From Henriciella marina (GTDB lineage: Bacteria > Pseudomonadota > Alphaproteobacteria > Caulobacterales > Hyphomonadaceae), in the NCBI RefSeq assembly GCF_027213945.1, contig NZ_JAPWGW010000004.1, positions 372,001 through 436,000 on the forward strand: DNA of 64,000 bases. The letters are read 5' to 3'. Made by a program: the position numbers and the translations under genes. Positions 10,130 through 22,009 of this stretch are shown here, in pieces; the stretch's first letter is position 1, and every line of letters starts with the position of its first letter. The notes under the pieces are model-generated. The model saw nothing but the letters and a program-made list of their open reading frames with translations, was not told where the DNA came from and ran no database searches.

Positions 10130-10161
10130 GCCCGTGATATTCCGCAGGGATGATCGCGGGC
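10130..10161. other. Stem-loop between hemA and glyA
   Basis: A 9-base-pair stem with one G-T pair (GCCCGTGAT with ATCGCGGGC) and a 14-base loop lies about 40 bases after the hemA stop. There is no T-run after it, so it is not a standard rho-independent terminator. It could mark RNA stabilisation, a leader element of glyA or chance. No known riboswitch motif was recognised in this gap. Confidence 0.3.
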
Positions 10162-10247
10162 ATTGCCGCATTCGTCGCACACGGTGCTGTCTTGCTCCGG
10201 GGCCTCTTGCCTCTTAGACAGTTCGAAACTCAGATGAGGAATTGATC

Positions 10248-11552
10248 ATGCCCGACACGTCTTCTTCGGCAAATTTTGACCGCACGCATTTTTTTTCGGC
10301 TGGTGTGAACGACACTGACAAGGAACTTGCTGATGCGATTGCGAAGGAGCTTGATCGTCAGCAGCACGAAATCGAGCTGATCGCTTCTGAAAATATTGTG
10401 TCGAAGGCCGTCCTCGATGCGCAAGGGTCAGTGCTCACGAACAAGTACGCTGAAGGATATCCAGGCAAACGCTATTATGGCGGTTGCCAGTTTGTCGATC
10501 TTGCAGAAAACCTTGCGATTGAACGCGCGACGAAGCTCTTCAATTGCGCCTATGCGAACGTCCAGCCGAACTCAGGCAGCCAGGCCAACCAGGCCGTCTT
10601 TCAGGCGTTGATCAAGCCGGGCGACACCATCCTTGGTATGAGCCTCGATGCGGGCGGTCACCTTACTCATGGCGCGAAACCGAACCAGTCGGGCAAATGG
10701 TTCAACGCCGTACAGTACGGCGTTCGGGAGGACACTCACCTCATCGACTTTGATGAGGTCCGCGCGCTTGCGAAAGAGCACCAACCAAAGCTTATCATTG
10801 CGGGTGGCTCTGCCTATCCGCGCCAGATCGATTTTGCGAAGTTCCGCGAAATCGCTGATGAAGTTGGCGCGTGGTTCCTGGTCGATATGGCGCACTTTGC
10901 AGGCCTCGTCGCAGGCGGCGCGCACCCGAATCCGCTCGATCATTGCCATGTTGCGACTACTACAACCCACAAGACGCTTCGCGGGCCCCGCGGCGGTATG
11001 GTTCTCACCAATGACGAGACTATTGCGAAAAGAGTAAACTCCGCCGTGTTCCCGGGCATTCAGGGTGGACCACTCATGCATGTGATCGCTGCCAAGGCGG
11101 TCGCATTCGGTGAAGCGCTAACCGATGATTTCCGCAGTTATGCTTCTCAGGTCGTAAAGAATGCACGTGCCATGTCAGACGCGGCAAAGGCATCCGGTCT
11201 GGACCTCGTCTCCGACGGTACCGATACGCACGTGGCGCTGATCGATCTTCGTCCGAAGAAAGTAACAGGCAAAGACGCCGAGGCGGCCCTTGGGCGTGCC
11301 TACATCACCTGCAACAAGAACGGCGTTCCATTTGACCCTGAGAAACCGGCCATCACCAGTGGCATCCGCGTTGGCTCGCCCGCAGGCACGACACGCGGCT
11401 TCGGCGAGGCTGAATTCCGTCAGATCGGCGAATGGATCGGCGAAATCGTAGATGCTGTGGCCAGCGGCGACCCGTCTGCGGCTGAAGCCCGCATCGCCGA
11501 AGATGTGAAAGCGCTGACCGCACGCTTCCCGATCTATCACACGCTGGGATAG
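10248..11552 (+). CDS. glyA: Serine hydroxymethyltransferase
   Basis: GlyA is a PLP enzyme that interconverts serine and glycine while charging tetrahydrofolate with a one-carbon unit. The 434-residue protein has the PLP-lysine motif [14 protein letters not shown] (about K242) and the glycine-rich [15 protein letters not shown] segment near residue 70. The ATG is preceded by GAGGA with a 7-base spacer. nrdR follows after 7 bases, a common alphaproteobacterial glyA-nrdR-rib arrangement linking one-carbon, nucleotide and flavin supply. Confidence 0.97.
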   Translation: MPDTSSSANFDRTHFFSAGVNDTDKELADAIAKELDRQQHEIELIASENIVSKAVLDAQGSVLTNKYAEGYPGKRYYGGCQFVDLAENLAIERATKLFNCAYANVQPNSGSQANQAVFQALIKPGDTILGMSLDAGGHLTHGAKPNQSGKWFNAVQYGVREDTHLIDFDEVRALAKEHQPKLIIAGGSAYPRQIDFAKFREIADEVGAWFLVDMAHFAGLVAGGAHPNPLDHCHVATTTTHKTLRGPRGGMVLTNDETIAKRVNSAVFPGIQGGPLMHVIAAKAVAFGEALTDDFRSYASQVVKNARAMSDAAKASGLDLVSDGTDTHVALIDLRPKKVTGKDAEAALGRAYITCNKNGVPFDPEKPAITSGIRVGSPAGTTRGFGEAEFRQIGEWIGEIVDAVASGDPSAAEARIAEDVKALTARFPIYHTLG

Positions 11553-11559
11553 ACAGAAG

Positions 11560-12030
11560 GTGAAGTGCCCTTTCTGCACCGCTGAAAACACTGCCGTGAA
11601 AGACTCGCGTCCGGCTGAGGACAATACGGCAGTCCGCCGACGCCGTGCGTGCGAAGTCTGCGGCGGTCGATTCACAACATTTGAGCGCGTGCAGCTTCGC
11701 GAGATCATTGTCGTGAAACGAGATGGCAAGCGCGCATTGTTCGACCGCGAGAAGGTCGCCAAATCAGTTACCATCGCGCTGCGCAAGCGTGCCGTCGGCG
11801 ATGAGAGTGTAGAGCAGCTCGTCTCGGGCATTGTCCGCAAGCTAGAGAGCAGCGGCGAGACCGAGGTCCGGTCGGAAGACATAGGCGAGCTGGTGATGGA
11901 CGCTCTGAAAACCGTCGATCCTGTCGGCTATGTTCGCTATGCCAGCGTCTATAAGGATTTTCGCGACCCGACGGATTTTGCGAAATTCATCGACTCTTCC
12001 TCGCTGGATGAATCTGGTTCAGACGAGTGA
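11560..12030 (+). CDS. nrdR: NrdR transcriptional repressor of ribonucleotide reductase
   Basis: NrdR senses ATP/dATP through an ATP-cone and represses ribonucleotide reductase genes. The N-terminal zinc ribbon is complete: CPFC at residues 3-6 and CEVCGGRF about 28 residues later. The ATP-cone follows ([15 protein letters not shown] and later). The start is GTG, giving the canonical MKCPFC beginning. The stop overlaps the next gene by four bases (GTGA). 156 residues is a normal length. Confidence 0.96.
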   Translation: MKCPFCTAENTAVKDSRPAEDNTAVRRRRACEVCGGRFTTFERVQLREIIVVKRDGKRALFDREKVAKSVTIALRKRAVGDESVEQLVSGIVRKLESSGETEVRSEDIGELVMDALKTVDPVGYVRYASVYKDFRDPTDFAKFIDSSSLDESGSDE

Positions 12031-12683
12031 GCAGCAATGTCTCAGTCACGCTGAAACTCGCAACTTCGCTCGATGGCCGTATTGCGCTGTCGAACGGCGT
12101 CAGTCAGTGGATCACGAACAGTAAATCGCGTGCGCGCGTTCATGAGATGCGAGCGCGCCATGATGCGGTGCTCGTTGGTGTCGGCACCGTTCTCGCCGAC
12201 GATCCTCTTCTTACTGCTCGAACTGTTCCCGCGCCTGCGACACAGCCCGTCCGTATCGTAGCTGACAGTCGCTTGCGCACACCACCGCACTCACGGCTCG
12301 TTGATTCCGCAGGGCTCGGTCGAGTTATCCTCGCACATGACGACCATGCCGATAGCGATGGCTTTGCGGTTTCAGGCGCTGAGACCTGGCCTGTCGGGAC
12401 GGTAAACGGCCGGCTTGACCTCAAACAGCTATTGCGTCGCTGCGAAGCTGAAGGTCTTCAGCGGATCTTCCTGGAGGGGGGCGGCACGCTTGCGGCCAGT
12501 TTCCTATCCGCGGGGCTCGTCAATGTGCTAGCCTGGTTTCGAGCACCTATCCTCATCGGTGGTGATGGCATACCGGCAGTCAATGCGCTGGGGCACGAAC
12601 ACATGGATCAGGCTAGCCGATGGGAGTTGCAGTCACGTGAATCCTTTGACGCTGACTGCCTCGAAATCTGGACGCCTGCCTAG
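12027..12683 (+). CDS. ribD: RibD reductase domain only (5-amino-6-(5-phosphoribosylamino)uracil reductase)
   Basis: The protein matches the C-terminal reductase half of RibD, which reduces the ribosyl side chain in riboflavin synthesis using NADPH. It begins almost at once with the reductase signature [15 protein letters not shown] and has [18 protein letters not shown] and the C-terminal [11 protein letters not shown] block. The usual N-terminal zinc deaminase domain (HAE and PCxxxGxTPPC motifs) is absent: the GTG start overlaps the nrdR stop, so no room exists for it. The gene is either a genuine stand-alone reductase with the deaminase encoded elsewhere, or a derived short RibD. Neighbours confirm the riboflavin context. 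Confidence 0.9.
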   Translation: MSSNVSVTLKLATSLDGRIALSNGVSQWITNSKSRARVHEMRARHDAVLVGVGTVLADDPLLTARTVPAPATQPVRIVADSRLRTPPHSRLVDSAGLGRVILAHDDHADSDGFAVSGAETWPVGTVNGRLDLKQLLRRCEAEGLQRIFLEGGGTLAASFLSAGLVNVLAWFRAPILIGGDGIPAVNALGHEHMDQASRWELQSRESFDADCLEIWTPA

Positions 12684-12776
12684 ACGCACTGCGACCGCGC
12701 GTCAGATTGACCCGAGGAAAGTGATTGGTACGCCTCCATCGCACGCCTATATGCCGGATGAGGAAGAGGAATTACC

Positions 12777-13406
12777 ATGTTTACTGGGCTCGTCACCGAC
12801 ATCGGCCAAGTTAAGAGCGTCGACGATACCAATGGTCTACGCAGCCTACGCATCGTCTCTCGCTATCCCGCCGAGAGCATCACCATGGGCGCGTCAATCA
12901 TGCATGAGGGCGTGTGTCTCACGGTCGTGGATTTTGGCACTGAAGGGCAGGGCAGCTGGTTCGAAGTTGAGGCAGTCCCTGAGACTTTGTCACTCACCAC
13001 TCTGGGCGAGCTTTCAATTGGCTCCGCCGTCAATCTGGAACTTTCGCTCAAGCTTGGCGACGAACTTGGCGGCCACCTCGTTTATGGGCATGTCGATGGT
13101 CTCGGGCAAATCGTTTCTATTGATGCAGAAGGCGAGAGCTTTCGCGTCAGGATCCGCCCGCCTTCAGAAATCGCCCGCTACTTCGCCACGAAGGGTTCGG
13201 TCACTGTAAGCGGTGTATCCCTCACCGTTGCCAAGGCCCACGACAATGGCGACTTTGATGTCGCGATCATTCCCCACACCTGGCAGGTCACGACCTTGAG
13301 CGCATTGCAGCCGGGCAGCAAAGTAAATCTTGAGGTCGACATGCTCGCGCGGTACGTCGCCCGGATGATCGGTGCCGACGCACCGGAGACCAAGGGCACA
13401 GCATGA
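12777..13406 (+). CDS. ribE: Riboflavin synthase alpha subunit
   Basis: Riboflavin synthase dismutates two molecules of 6,7-dimethyl-8-ribityllumazine. The protein has two tandem lumazine-binding repeats: the first starts at the family signature MFTGLVTDIGQV, and the second begins near LGGHLVYGHVDGLGQIV. The length of 209 residues is typical. The ATG follows GAGGAAGAGGA. It ends with ATGA overlap into the next gene. The roughly 90-base gap before it contains no recognisable FMN riboswitch motif. Some databases name this gene ribC. Confidence 0.96.
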   Translation: MFTGLVTDIGQVKSVDDTNGLRSLRIVSRYPAESITMGASIMHEGVCLTVVDFGTEGQGSWFEVEAVPETLSLTTLGELSIGSAVNLELSLKLGDELGGHLVYGHVDGLGQIVSIDAEGESFRVRIRPPSEIARYFATKGSVTVSGVSLTVAKAHDNGDFDVAIIPHTWQVTTLSALQPGSKVNLEVDMLARYVARMIGADAPETKGTA

Positions 13407-14530
13407 GCGGCGATCTCCATTACGCAATCTCCTCCATCGATGAGATCATTGAGGATGCACGCAACGGGCGCATGTTCATTCTGGTCGATGCCGAGGATCG
13501 CGAGAACGAAGGCGACCTCGTCATCCCAGCGAGTTTTGCGACGCCGGAAGCTGTGAACTTCATGGCGAAGTACGGTCGCGGCCTCATCTGTCTTTCCATG
13601 ACGCAGGAACGCGCTCGCACGCTGAACCTCGACATGATGGCGCGCGACAACCGTGAAAGTATGCAGACCGCATTCACGGTCTCAATCGAAGCCAAGGATG
13701 GCGTGACAACGGGCATTTCGGCGGCAGATCGGGCGAAGACTGTGGCGGTCGCGATTGATCCCACGAAAGACCATCACGATATCGTATCACCGGGACACGT
13801 CTTTCCGCTCGTCGCTCGCGATGGGGGCACGCTTGTACGTGCCGGTCATACCGAAGCGGCTGTCGATATTTCGCGCATGGCAGGGCTTTATCCTGCAGGC
13901 GTTATTTGCGAAATCATGAATGACGACGGGACGATGGCCCGGCTTCCTGAACTGGTTTCCTTCGCACAGCTCCACGGCCTGAAGATTGGAACGATCGCCG
14001 ACCTTATCGCCTGGCGCCGCAAGAATGACCGCTATCTCGAGCGCCGCGTTGAGGCTCCACTCGACAGTGAGTACGGCGATGGCTTCAAGACTGTCGTCTT
14101 TCGCAACACGCTGGACAATTGCGAGCATATTGCTGTCGTGCACGGCAAGATCACGCCTGATGAAACAGTCCTTGTTCGCGTTCACCGCACCGACGTCCTC
14201 TCTGACATTCTCGGTCAGAAGGGACCGCGCGCCAACCTCGTTGAACGCGCCATGAAGATAATAGCAAACGCAGAAGAGCCCGGCGTTGTCATCTTCGTGA
14301 ACACAATGCGCCCCAATTCAATTGCCGAGCGTCTTGGCCTCAAGACGTCTGAAGGCGACGATGGGCATATGCCGCTTCGCGAATATGGCGTCGGCGCACA
14401 GATCCTGCGTGAACTTGGTGTCCGCAAGATGATCTTTCTTTCTGATACCAAGCCGACGCGCGTGGCTGGCCTTGAGGGCTATGGCATGCAGATCGAAGGC
14501 TGGCGAACCCTCAACGATGGAAACAGCTGA
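13403..14530 (+). CDS. ribB: 3,4-dihydroxy-2-butanone-4-phosphate synthase fused to a degenerate GTP cyclohydrolase II domain
   Basis: The first ~205 residues are an intact RibB domain, which makes 3,4-dihydroxy-2-butanone 4-phosphate from ribulose 5-phosphate; the metal and acid motif LVDAEDRENEGDLV is present. The remainder aligns with GTP cyclohydrolase II, but the zinc-binding stretch is gone: where RibA has three cysteines (SECLTGD and RCDCG in E. coli RibA), this protein reads RTDVLSDILGQKGPR. The RibA half is therefore probably inactive as a cyclohydrolase and may be structural. A 'bifunctional RibBA' label would overstate it. Start overlaps ribE and stop touches ribH, so the operon is translationally coupled. 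Confidence 0.92.
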   Translation: MSGDLHYAISSIDEIIEDARNGRMFILVDAEDRENEGDLVIPASFATPEAVNFMAKYGRGLICLSMTQERARTLNLDMMARDNRESMQTAFTVSIEAKDGVTTGISAADRAKTVAVAIDPTKDHHDIVSPGHVFPLVARDGGTLVRAGHTEAAVDISRMAGLYPAGVICEIMNDDGTMARLPELVSFAQLHGLKIGTIADLIAWRRKNDRYLERRVEAPLDSEYGDGFKTVVFRNTLDNCEHIAVVHGKITPDETVLVRVHRTDVLSDILGQKGPRANLVERAMKIIANAEEPGVVIFVNTMRPNSIAERLGLKTSEGDDGHMPLREYGVGAQILRELGVRKMIFLSDTKPTRVAGLEGYGMQIEGWRTLNDGNS

Positions 14531-14958
14531 TGGCCCACCGCATCCTGATCGCGACTTCGCGCTACTACGAACACATTTCTTTGGAGCTTGAAGCAGGCGT
14601 TGCTGAAGCCCTCGCAGACGAAGACGTCACACTTGAAACGATCGAGGTTCCTGGCGCATTCGAAGTGCCCGGCATAATCGCGATGGCTGCTGATAGCGGT
14701 CGCTATGACGGCTTTATCGCTCTTGGCTGTGTAATTCGCGGTGAAACGAGCCATTATGACTATGTTTGCGGTGAAAGCGCGCGTGGCCTGATGACGCTTG
14801 CTGTCGAACGTCGTCTCGCAATTGGTTACGGCATCCTCACCGTCGAGAATGAAGAACAGGCGCTGGCGCGCGCTGATCGAAAACGCAAGAACAAGGGCCG
14901 TGACGCAGCGGTTGCCTGTCTCGAAATGTTGAAGCTCCGCAAGAAGTTCGTGGGATGA
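14530..14958 (+). CDS. ribH: 6,7-dimethyl-8-ribityllumazine synthase
   Basis: Lumazine synthase joins the RibB product with the pyrimidine from the RibD branch. The 142-residue protein has the family landmarks EVPGAFEVPG (substrate loop), ALGCVIRGETSHYDYV (with the catalytic region) and YGILTVENEEQA. It is coupled at both ends, with one base shared with ribB and four with nusB. Function and length are standard; the enzyme normally forms pentamers or icosahedral shells. Confidence 0.96.
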   Translation: MAHRILIATSRYYEHISLELEAGVAEALADEDVTLETIEVPGAFEVPGIIAMAADSGRYDGFIALGCVIRGETSHYDYVCGESARGLMTLAVERRLAIGYGILTVENEEQALARADRKRKNKGRDAAVACLEMLKLRKKFVG

Positions 14959-15431
14959 GCGATGCCCAGAAACTCCCCTTCGAAGTGATCCGTGCCCGCA
15001 GGGCAGGGGCGCGCCTTGCTGCCGTGCAGGCACTCTACCAGATGGAGCAAACTGGGCGGGGCGCTCGCGCGGTCATCCGTGAATTCATGGAGGACAGGCT
15101 CGGCTTTGGCCCTGACGAGGAACCTGTTGAAGAGGCGGACCCGGATCTCTTCAAGGACGTACTTCGCGCAACTGTTGAGCATCAGTCTGAAATCGACAAA
15201 GCCATCTTGAAACGCCTCAACAAGGGCTGGAAGCTTTCCCGCCTTGATTCAACCACTCGCGCCATCCTGCGCGCGGCAACCGCAGAATTTATCACCCACC
15301 CGGAGCTTTCCCGGCCTGTTATTATCGATGAGTATGTGTCGCTCGCCCACGACTTCTTCGAAAAGACGGAAGCAAATTTCGTGAACGCTGTGCTCGACAA
15401 TATTGGCAAGGATATTCGCCCCGGAGAGTAG
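14955..15431 (+). CDS. nusB: NusB transcription antitermination factor
   Basis: NusB with NusE binds boxA RNA and supports antitermination of rRNA operons. The 158-residue all-helical protein shows the RNA-binding N-terminal ARLAAVQALYQME helix and the C-terminal block KLSRLDSTTRAILRAA and RPVIIDEYVSLAHDFF followed by FVNAVLDNI. The ribH-nusB linkage by ATGA overlap is widespread in proteobacteria. Confidence 0.96.
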   Translation: MSDAQKLPFEVIRARRAGARLAAVQALYQMEQTGRGARAVIREFMEDRLGFGPDEEPVEEADPDLFKDVLRATVEHQSEIDKAILKRLNKGWKLSRLDSTTRAILRAATAEFITHPELSRPVIIDEYVSLAHDFFEKTEANFVNAVLDNIGKDIRPGE

Positions 15432-15438
15432 GGCCTGG

Positions 15439-16368
15439 ATGAACGAGTTCGACTGGATCGATCGCTATCTGCGTCCCCTCGCCAAATCGCCGGGCGCAGA
15501 CCGTCTGAGAAACGATGTGGGCGTCCTGCGCCCTGCAGGTTCATCCCTCATCGCGACGCTCGATACATTGGTTGAGGGCGTCCACTTCCTTAACACCGAC
15601 CCGCTTTCGTCGGTGGCGCAGAAGCTCCTGCGGGTGAATATCTCTGACATTCTCTGCAAAGGCGGTGTACCTCGCGATGCGCTCCTGTCCATTGCGATGC
15701 CAAAGAGCTTTACAGAGTCCGACTTCGCGTCGCTTTGCGAAGGGCTAAAAACCGACCTTGATGCCTGGACTATTGCGCTGATTGGCGGGGATACGGTTAG
15801 AACACCTGGTCCGCTCACTCTCAGTCTTACACTCACAGGCGTATGTTTGACTGAAAGCGTCATCCAGAGAAGCGGGGCCATCGTTGGGGATACAGTGTAC
15901 GTAACCGGCGTTATCGGCCGTGGCGGTCTTGGCCTCAGTGATGCGCAGAGCGGCAAAGAGGGCGATCACGTGGATCATTATCGCATTCCCGAACTTCCGC
16001 CCGCAGCCATCGCCGGCTTGATCGCCGCATTTGCGACCGCCTCCATCGATGTGTCGGACGGTCTTATCTCCGATAGCGGCCATATCGCAGGGGAAAGCGG
16101 TGTCAGTATCCAGTTGGACTTGAGCAATGTCCCCTTCGCAGAACAGGTTCCCGACACTGAGAGTGCTCTGATGCTCGCAACAGCAGGCGATGACTACCAG
16201 ACGCTCTTCACCGCCGCCGCAGAGGATGAGCACCGTCTTCTCGCCACGGCGGCAACGCTGGGTGTCAGTGTCACCGCCATCGGGACAGTAGGAGAGGGCC
16301 ACGGCGTCAAACTGACCTTCAACGGTGAAGACGTCGCGCTGCCAACTCGTACTGGCTACCGCCACTAG
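15439..16368 (+). CDS. thiL: Thiamine-monophosphate kinase
   Basis: ThiL phosphorylates thiamine monophosphate to the diphosphate coenzyme. The ATG at 15439 starts MNEFDWIDRYLRPLA, a typical ThiL beginning; an earlier in-frame start would overlap nusB. PurM-like motifs include DTLVEGVHFL, VNISDILCKGGVP, IGGDTVRTPGP and the C-terminal DVSDGLISDSGHIA. About 309 residues. It closes the nrdR-rib-nusB-thiL operon; about 135 bases with no clear terminator separate it from hppA. Confidence 0.96.
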   Translation: MNEFDWIDRYLRPLAKSPGADRLRNDVGVLRPAGSSLIATLDTLVEGVHFLNTDPLSSVAQKLLRVNISDILCKGGVPRDALLSIAMPKSFTESDFASLCEGLKTDLDAWTIALIGGDTVRTPGPLTLSLTLTGVCLTESVIQRSGAIVGDTVYVTGVIGRGGLGLSDAQSGKEGDHVDHYRIPELPPAAIAGLIAAFATASIDVSDGLISDSGHIAGESGVSIQLDLSNVPFAEQVPDTESALMLATAGDDYQTLFTAAAEDEHRLLATAATLGVSVTAIGTVGEGHGVKLTFNGEDVALPTRTGYRH

Positions 16369-16504
16369 CGAGCCAGACGCGAATTCGACCCAATCGAAGT
16401 TTCTTGCTAATCGCCCCGCGGTTTGGCAGTCCTGAATCCACACAACGAGCAGGGCTGATTCATACAGAATACAGCTCAGCCACAAAAAGGGAGGAAGGGC
16501 ACTA

Positions 16505-18670
<2,166 letters not shown>

Positions 18671-18690
18671 GCCGAATGAATACTTCCAAA

Positions 18691-18725
18691 AAGAAAGCCC
18701 CGGTCCTGAGCGGCCGGGGCTTTTT
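18691..18725 (+). terminator. Rho-independent terminator after hppA
   Basis: A perfect 10-base-pair stem AAAGCCCCGG/CCGGGGCTTT with a 10-base loop is followed by a T-run on the plus strand. The stem is preceded by AAAAAGAAA, so it could also work on the minus strand for transcription coming from bamE. It lies about 20 bases after the hppA stop. Confidence 0.9.
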
Positions 18726-18778
18726 CGTATCTGGTCTGACTTGTAGGCTGGGAGAGCCCGAACAAATGACTGCCCGTT

Positions 18779-19258
18779 TTAGTTGCGGCGGCCCGTTGGA
18801 TTGCCGGGTGTCGCTTCGTTCGTCTGTGGCAGCACGGAGCGCCCCACATTGCCGAAGATCTGTTCCCAAAGCCCGAGCTCGCGGCCACGGGTTGGCGTTT
18901 CGCGCGACGCGTAGTTCAGGACGCGGCCGTCATTCTGGTCATACTCAAGCACTTCTTCGACCACGTCTTCATCACTGAACCGGATGGCCGTCACGGTACG
19001 CGTAGAGATGTCCGGACGGTAGAACGCAAAGCGTTCCTGAATGGTCGTAATGTACATCCAGGTATTGTCGTCGAAAATGGAACGCGTCGATGGAGAGCCA
19101 AGCTGAGCCAGAACGCTTGATCGGGTGTCCACGCCCGGCGTTATCTGATTTGGCGCGACCTCGTCGGGCGCATAGCCGTGATATTCCTGCATGGGCGAAA
19201 TGCAGCCAGCCGTAAGGCAAGCCAATGCCAGGCTAGCGAGAATGGTCCGATGTGCCAT
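18779..19258 (-). CDS. bamE: BamE/SmpA outer-membrane assembly lipoprotein
   Basis: BamE is a small lipoprotein of the BAM complex that inserts beta-barrel proteins in the outer membrane. The signal peptide ends in a lipobox LTAGC (lipidated C19). The SmpA/OmlA fold follows, with VDTRSSVLAQLGSPS and DDNTWMYITT. The C-terminal extension (EIFGNVGRSVLPQ type, ending TGRRN) is typical for alphaproteobacteria. The ATG has AAAGGA seven bases upstream. It is divergent from the cytochrome bc1 chaperone gene. Confidence 0.92.
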   Translation of the reverse strand: MAHRTILASLALACLTAGCISPMQEYHGYAPDEVAPNQITPGVDTRSSVLAQLGSPSTRSIFDDNTWMYITTIQERFAFYRPDISTRTVTAIRFSDEDVVEEVLEYDQNDGRVLNYASRETPTRGRELGLWEQIFGNVGRSVLPQTNEATPGNPTGRRN

Positions 19259-19328
19259 GAACAATTCCTTTCACTCTCAAATCGCTTACATGGCGGTACA
19301 GGCGATTGGCAAGTTATAGAGCGCAGAT

Positions 19329-19856
19329 ATGAATTGGCTCCGCAAACTTCTTCCGGGCAATACAGTGCGGGCGGACAGGGCGGCCGTCTCGAACCTCTAT
19401 GCGGCCATCCTGAAAAGGGCACGCAATCCGCAGGTGTTCGGAGACGATGGATTCGCTGACACGATGGATGGTCGAACCGGAGCGCTCGCTATTTATACCA
19501 GCCTTGTGACAACGCGCCTGTCGGCTATTTCGCAGCGCGGACGCGTCCTGTCTTCCCGGCTAACCGACAGAGTATTTGACGATATCGACGCCGGACTTCG
19601 AGAAACTGGGGTAGGGGACGCCTCAATCGCTCGTAAGGTGAGGACGATCGGTGAGCGTTTTGTAGGTCTGGGTATCGCGGTGAACGAAGCCTTCCTGACC
19701 TCCGATCCCCAAGCTAGCATCCACGACATCCTGGAAAGGAATGAGCTTACAGGCGGCACAGGCACGGCGAACGTGGCTGACGACATTATTGATGTGCGCC
19801 GTACTCTGGAGGCCCGATCTGACGATTCGCTGCTGTCAGGGCTGCTTGACTGGTAG
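19329..19856 (+). CDS. Ubiquinol-cytochrome c chaperone family protein (CBP3-like)
   Basis: This 175-residue protein belongs to the ubiquinol-cytochrome c chaperone family, related to yeast Cbp3, which assists assembly of the cytochrome bc1 complex. The supporting block is the central DDIDAGLRETGVGD segment followed by ARKVRTIGERFVG, which matches the family core. The N-terminal NWLRKLLPG start is usual for alphaproteobacterial members. The gene shares a short divergent promoter region with bamE, a frequent pairing in alphaproteobacteria. Its molecular role in bacteria is inferred from the mitochondrial relative. Confidence 0.85.
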   Translation: MNWLRKLLPGNTVRADRAAVSNLYAAILKRARNPQVFGDDGFADTMDGRTGALAIYTSLVTTRLSAISQRGRVLSSRLTDRVFDDIDAGLRETGVGDASIARKVRTIGERFVGLGIAVNEAFLTSDPQASIHDILERNELTGGTGTANVADDIIDVRRTLEARSDDSLLSGLLDW

Positions 19857-19953
19857 CCTTTTTGATTTCATCGCCAGTTGCGTTCAGTGAGTTGCACTGA
19901 TCTGGCCACGTGCGTACTGTCCGGCCAATTCAAGATTGGACCTGTTTTATCCA

Positions 19954-20994
19954 ATGAGTGACCTCACCCTTTCAATCGACGCGATGGGCGGCGATTCGGC
20001 ACCAGAAGTGGTGCTGGACGGGCTCAAGCTTTTCAGCGCAGGAGCGCAGGACGTTCGATTCCTCCTCCATGGTCGTCAGAGTGAGCTCGACGCGGGACTT
20101 GCTTCGCGCGGTCTGAGCGGCATCTGTGATATCTGCGACCAGCCCGAAATTGTCAGCATGAACGCCAAACCGTCCTCTGCATTGCGCAAGGCGAAGGGCA
20201 CCAGCATGTGGAGCACGGTTGAAGCCGTTAAAGATGGACGCGCCGCCGCGGGCGTCTCTGCCGGCAATACCGGCGCCCTGATGGCGATGTCCATGCTTGC
20301 CCTTCGCAAGATGGAAGGTGTTCATAGACCCGCAATGACGGCCGTCTGGCCAACGCTCAAAGGGCGCGCCGTCGTGCTGGATGTCGGCGCAAACCTCGAT
20401 GCGGACGCTGAGCAACTTGTTGAGTTCGCTGTTATGGGCGAATCGTATGCCCGCGCAGTTTTCGGCATCGAAAATCCGACGGTCGGTCTGCTCAATATTG
20501 GGGCTGAAGATGAAAAGGGCCCCGACGCCGTCAAGCTCGCGAGCGAGATTCTCCGAACGCGCGATCTTGGCATCGAATTCAAAGGTTTCGTGGAAGGCAA
20601 CGACATTTCCATGGGCGAGGTCGATGTTGTTGTCACAGATGGTTTTACCGGTAACGTCGCGTTGAAGACCGCGGAGGGCACGGCACGGCTCGTGTCGACC
20701 TATGTGCGTCAGGCACTCACATCGAGTCTGCTCTCAAAAGTTGGTGCGTTACTTGCGAAACAGGGCCTCATGGACCTGAGCACCAAGATGAATCCATCCA
20801 GTGTGAATGGCGGCGTACTGCTCGGCCTCAACGGCGTGGTCGTTAAGAGTCATGGGGGTACGGACGCAGAAGGCTTCGCGACGGCTGTCGGTCTCGCCGC
20901 GAATCTGGCACGCAGCAACTACATGCAGGAAGTTGCCACGGGGCTGACCCGTGTGGGACGTCAGGACATTGCAGCAGAATCGGTCAGCAAATGA
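19954..20994 (+). CDS. plsX: PlsX phosphate acyltransferase
   Basis: PlsX makes acyl-phosphate from acyl-ACP, feeding phospholipid synthesis. The ATG at 19954 starts [14 protein letters not shown], the standard opening (IDAMGGDxAP); an upstream TTG is less likely. Other blocks are [11 protein letters not shown]-type ([13 protein letters not shown]), [15 protein letters not shown] and the C-terminal [10 protein letters not shown]. About 346 residues. The stop overlaps fabH by four bases, the usual plsX-fabH coupling. Confidence 0.96.
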   Translation: MSDLTLSIDAMGGDSAPEVVLDGLKLFSAGAQDVRFLLHGRQSELDAGLASRGLSGICDICDQPEIVSMNAKPSSALRKAKGTSMWSTVEAVKDGRAAAGVSAGNTGALMAMSMLALRKMEGVHRPAMTAVWPTLKGRAVVLDVGANLDADAEQLVEFAVMGESYARAVFGIENPTVGLLNIGAEDEKGPDAVKLASEILRTRDLGIEFKGFVEGNDISMGEVDVVVTDGFTGNVALKTAEGTARLVSTYVRQALTSSLLSKVGALLAKQGLMDLSTKMNPSSVNGGVLLGLNGVVVKSHGGTDAEGFATAVGLAANLARSNYMQEVATGLTRVGRQDIAAESVSK

Positions 20995-21959
20995 GCATGC
21001 AGCGTAGCTTTATTCGCGGATCGGGTTCGTATCTGCCCAAGCGCATCCTTACCAATGCCGATCTGTCGAAGATGGTCGACACGTCTGATGAGTGGATTCG
21101 CGAGCGGACCGGGATCCAGCAACGCTATATCGCCGCTGACGGCGAACTCACATCAGATCTGGCAACAGGCGCCGCAAGGGAAGCGCTAGCCAATGCTGGT
21201 ATCGATGCCAGCCAGGTCGACCTCATTGTGCTGGCGACGACGACGCCGGACCAGACATTTCCGGCAACGGCTACAACGGTCCAGGACAAGCTTGGCATAA
21301 GGCAGGGCGCGGCTTTTGACGTTCAGGCCGTCTGTTCCGGGTTTCTGTTTGCGCTGGCTACGGCAGACTCGATGCTGCGTCAGAACCTTTTCAAGACGGC
21401 GCTCGTTATAGGCGCGGAGACGTTTACCCGCATCCTTGACTGGTCGGACCGTTCGACCTGCGTGCTGTTTGGTGACGGGGCAGGGGCCGTTGTCCTGCAG
21501 ACTGGTACGGGCGCTGAAGATGAAGGCGTTATCGCTCACCATGTGCGCACTGACGGCTCGAAGAAAGACCTTCTCTACGTAGATGGCGGGGTATCCTCAA
21601 CCGGCACAATCGGTCACGTGCGCATGCAGGGAAATCAGGTTTTCCGCCACGCCATCGCGAATATTTCCAGCGCGGTCGAGTCGGTTCTCACTGACACTGG
21701 TTACACGATTGAAGACATTGACTGGTTTGTGCCGCACCAGGCCAACCAGCGTATCCTCAACGGCGTTGCCAAGAGACTTGGCCTCGACGAGGAAAAGGTC
21801 ATATCTACTGTTGCGAAGCATGGGAATACGTCTGCCGCTTCCATCCCGCTCGCCCTTCACACGGCGGTTTCGGATGGTCGCATCAAGAAAGGCGATCTTG
21901 TGCTAAGTGAGGCTATGGGCGGCGGCTTTTCCTGGGGCGCCTCCCTCTTTCGGCTGTAA
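20991..21959 (+). CDS. fabH: Beta-ketoacyl-ACP synthase III
   Basis: FabH starts fatty acid synthesis by condensing acetyl-CoA with malonyl-ACP. The catalytic triad is complete: C115 in [14 protein letters not shown]249 in [10 protein letters not shown] and N279 in [14 protein letters not shown]. The 322-residue length is normal. It is translationally coupled to plsX and followed by ihfA after about 50 bases. Confidence 0.97.
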   Translation: MSMQRSFIRGSGSYLPKRILTNADLSKMVDTSDEWIRERTGIQQRYIAADGELTSDLATGAAREALANAGIDASQVDLIVLATTTPDQTFPATATTVQDKLGIRQGAAFDVQAVCSGFLFALATADSMLRQNLFKTALVIGAETFTRILDWSDRSTCVLFGDGAGAVVLQTGTGAEDEGVIAHHVRTDGSKKDLLYVDGGVSSTGTIGHVRMQGNQVFRHAIANISSAVESVLTDTGYTIEDIDWFVPHQANQRILNGVAKRLGLDEEKVISTVAKHGNTSAASIPLALHTAVSDGRIKKGDLVLSEAMGGGFSWGASLFRL

Positions 21960-22009
21960 TCTTTTCGTTAAGAACTCAGCCATATCTGTTAACCAGAGGA
22001 GCTGAATTC

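Noticed and set aside
12684-12776. Possible FMN riboswitch before ribE
   Set aside because: The gap is under 100 bases and lacks the conserved RFN sequence blocks, so none is claimed.
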